DNA of 64,000 nt from Bermanella sp049115935 (lineage in GTDB: Bacteria; Pseudomonadota; Gammaproteobacteria; Pseudomonadales; Oceanobacteraceae): assembly GCA_049115935.1 (NCBI GenBank), contig JAGDZK010000037.1, positions 6,239 through 70,238 on the forward strand, in the 5' to 3' direction. Positions 63,201 through 64,000 of the stretch are shown here, one piece after another; the stretch's first letter is position 1; each line of letters starts with the position of its first letter. The notes under the pieces are model-generated. The model worked only from the letters and a program-made list of their open reading frames with translations. It made no database searches and was not told where the DNA came from. The translations under genes were made by a program, and so were the position numbers.

Positions 63201-64000
63201 AAGGCAGTTGTTTTAGCTTCAGCATACCCGTAACGGCATCCCAATCTAAAAGTAATATAAGTAATAGCACCCTATTTGAAAACATGAATGTGTTAGTCAT
63301 TCATGGTAATCACACTTCGTCTAAAGCTATTGAACGCCAACTAACACAATGGAAATGCAAAACAAAACTTGCATCCAATGGCAGCGATGCATTAGAAGTA
63401 ATAAAAAATGGTGATAAATTCGAAGTTATATTAATTGATGCTGATCTGAATGATATAAACGGTATTGATTTATGTGAAAAAATAAAAACACATCAGCTTG
63501 AATCAACATCACGTTTTATCTTAATGACAACCATTAATCAGGTACCAAGTGATGCCGAAATTAATGCAGCAGGCTTTCATGATCATTTTGCTAAGCCCAT
63601 CACCACACAAGATTTATTATTAAGCTTCAAAACTTCTGATTCTCAACTTAGTATTTCTTCAACTGATCCTGAACATGAGCACTTTAAAAGCAACAATAAA
63701 ATCATTCCTAGCCATGCTCACATATTGTTGGTGGAAGACATCCCATTTAATCAAGAGGTTGCACTAATGCTACTAGAAGAGATGGGAGCAACCGCTGATG
63801 TAGCACACAACGGACAGGAAGCCGTAGACAAATACAAAGCCGCATTAAAAGAGGGCAAGGCATATAATACAATTTTAATGGACTGCCAAATGCCCATAAT
63901 GGACGGCTACGATGCCACTAGAAAAATTAGAGAGCTAGAGACACACACTGACAAAAAATCTCATATCATTGCCATGACCGCTAATGCCATGAGCAGTGAT
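60248..64000 (+). CDS. CHASE-PAS-PAS-GAF hybrid sensor histidine kinase, 3' end cut by the window
   Basis: At least 1251 codons without a stop from the ATG at 60248. Order: TM helix (about 29-47), periplasmic CHASE domain (about 75-270, with PNMVIRLIHPIEGNKQAIG), TM helix (about 278-302), two PAS domains (about 310-430 and 440-560), a GAF-like region (about 590-750), HisKA with H780 in MSHEIRTPMNG, HATPase_c (about 880-1000), and two receivers. The first receiver keeps D1064 and a Lys but lacks the N-terminal acidic pair. The second is complete (D1212 in MDCQMPIMDG). The C-terminus lies outside the window. Confidence 0.9.
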   Translation, partial: MAETDKNTQVRPAKTSSISLSTLLWRYHFWLIALMSAALISACAWFIDDNNNKTHLQKSRTAVQNQLSTIRARLEGKLNGNIQAVNGLISAISIEPNMTQERFAQFARPLIEANNQLRNIAAAPNMVIRLIHPIEGNKQAIGLSYLENEKQRLSAITARDSGQLVLAGPVNLVQGGRGFIGRIPVYSDNMVKGEKRFWGLVSAVIDTDKLYEASGLLDKDIPLDIAIFGQDKRISSGNTFYGDDTIFSKDPVIAFIELPFGKWQLAAIPKNGWPSIANNAWKLRLALLVVSLCILAPILLFTWTNNERREQQLRLKALFELSPIGIALNDFETGEYLSVNNRLAEDTGYTLQELERLSYWDLTPKKYQQDEEKQIESLNKTGFYGPYEKEYINKQGEVYPILLNGVLIQDSKGRNLIWSFVQNISQQKQVEKRLKDNNQQLELIIEATQVGIWDWKIQTGELSLNERWAKIIGYTLEELGEISIETWLSHAHADDLEESGNKLQAHWDGLTEEYIFECRMNHRNGNVIWVLDTGKVIEWDKDNKPIRMVGTHLDITEKKLAEKNLAQTNESLESQVRLVKTIASAQREFIKNTDYKSAFKNLLNSINLLTESELSFIGDVYYDKGQACIKLITFNSVNDNIIHPDLETSFSKNGLSFTKPDNLFVESVNSQTVLFLNNPELKFNESNLPEHHPEINNYISIPIIQKGVCIGVIGLANREMGYDSNLANWLSPLTNTVGQLIERVATIKEKEKTELALIEAKNDAESAGRAKTEFLATMSHEIRTPMNGVLGMLTLLQRSSLTPDQLKKIDIAKISAESLLSIINDVLDFTKVESGKLELEKVEFNIRTLIDDICQSMALRIQEKNIELIIDSSELDDIYIIADPVRLRQILTNLIGNAGKFTSDGEIIVRSHTNKNNGELILHCEIEDTGIGIPSNQISKLFTSFTQVDASTTRKFGGTGLGLSICKRICELMGGSIKVKSEENKGSCFSFSIPVTASQSKSNISNSTLFENMNVLVIHGNHTSSKAIERQLTQWKCKTKLASNGSDALEVIKNGDKFEVILIDADLNDINGIDLCEKIKTHQLESTSRFILMTTINQVPSDAEINAAGFHDHFAKPITTQDLLLSFKTSDSQLSISSTDPEHEHFKSNNKIIPSHAHILLVEDIPFNQEVALMLLEEMGATADVAHNGQEAVDKYKAALKEGKAYNTILMDCQMPIMDGYDATRKIRELETHTDKKSHIIAMTANAMSSD

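Overview
The window looks like a chromosomal segment of a marine or halophilic gammaproteobacterium, probably of the Oceanospirillales/Alteromonadales type; no genus can be proved from these bases. The grounds are moderate GC, gammaproteobacterial forms of SmpB/tmRNA, FadE (814 aa), FolX/FolE, PtsP and a HisPJQM-type ABC system, and a complete ectABC-ask osmolyte operon. No phage, integrase, insertion sequence, tRNA or rRNA was seen.

Layout. 1-3.4 kb: 5' part of a Na+-dependent NSS transporter, smpB, a porin-like gene and the tmRNA gene ssrA. 3.4-14.5 kb: an Ig/adhesion-type lipoprotein, a LOG-family protein, fadE, a small outer-membrane barrel, a 918-aa HExxH peptidase with a barrel-like C-terminus, a DMT exporter and a diguanylate cyclase. 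15-18.1 kb: a basic-amino-acid ABC importer operon. 18.2-29.5 kb: a class V aminotransferase, a membrane diguanylate cyclase, an HAE1-type RND pair, and a heavy-metal RND pair preceded by a small His/Cys-rich secreted protein. 29.9-41.9 kb: metabolic genes (Kef-type antiporter, PuuB-like oxidase, two alpha/beta hydrolases, K+ channel, aldehyde dehydrogenase, HAD-folX-folE, class II aldolase, Crp-like regulator, GNAT protein). The gaps here are rich in REP-like palindromes and hold one 85-bp tandem array. 42.3-50.2 kb: a GAF histidine kinase, then the ectoine locus. 50.2-64 kb: phoA, mgtC-ptsP, an M42-type peptidase, a SEC-C protein, an AraC regulator, a lipase-chaperone-like protein, an SGNH lipoprotein, a small membrane protein and a CHASE hybrid histidine kinase cut by the window end.

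The most interesting unit is the ectoine locus. ectA-ectB-ectC-ask runs leftwards and continues, with a 16-nt overlap, into a membrane TPR/coiled-coil gene. Divergent from ectA is a three-gene unit: a CheW-like gene overlapping an EctR/CosR-type MarR regulator, followed by a second paralogous EctR (78% identical over 152 residues). The shared intergenic region carries an 18-bp sequence very close to the EctR1 operator that I recall from methylotrophs. A terminator-like hairpin sits between ectB and ectC. A single-domain CheW inside an osmolyte control unit with duplicated EctR and a linked TPR membrane protein is, to my knowledge, not a described arrangement.

Secondary points: a MEST/PEG1-like alpha/beta hydrolase; a lipase-foldase-like protein next to an SGNH lipoprotein instead of a classical lipase; a surface peptidase-barrel fusion; a heavy-metal efflux pair with no outer-membrane factor; a 76-bp tandem duplication between two convergent genes; and a dispersed repeat with a compensatory stem change.
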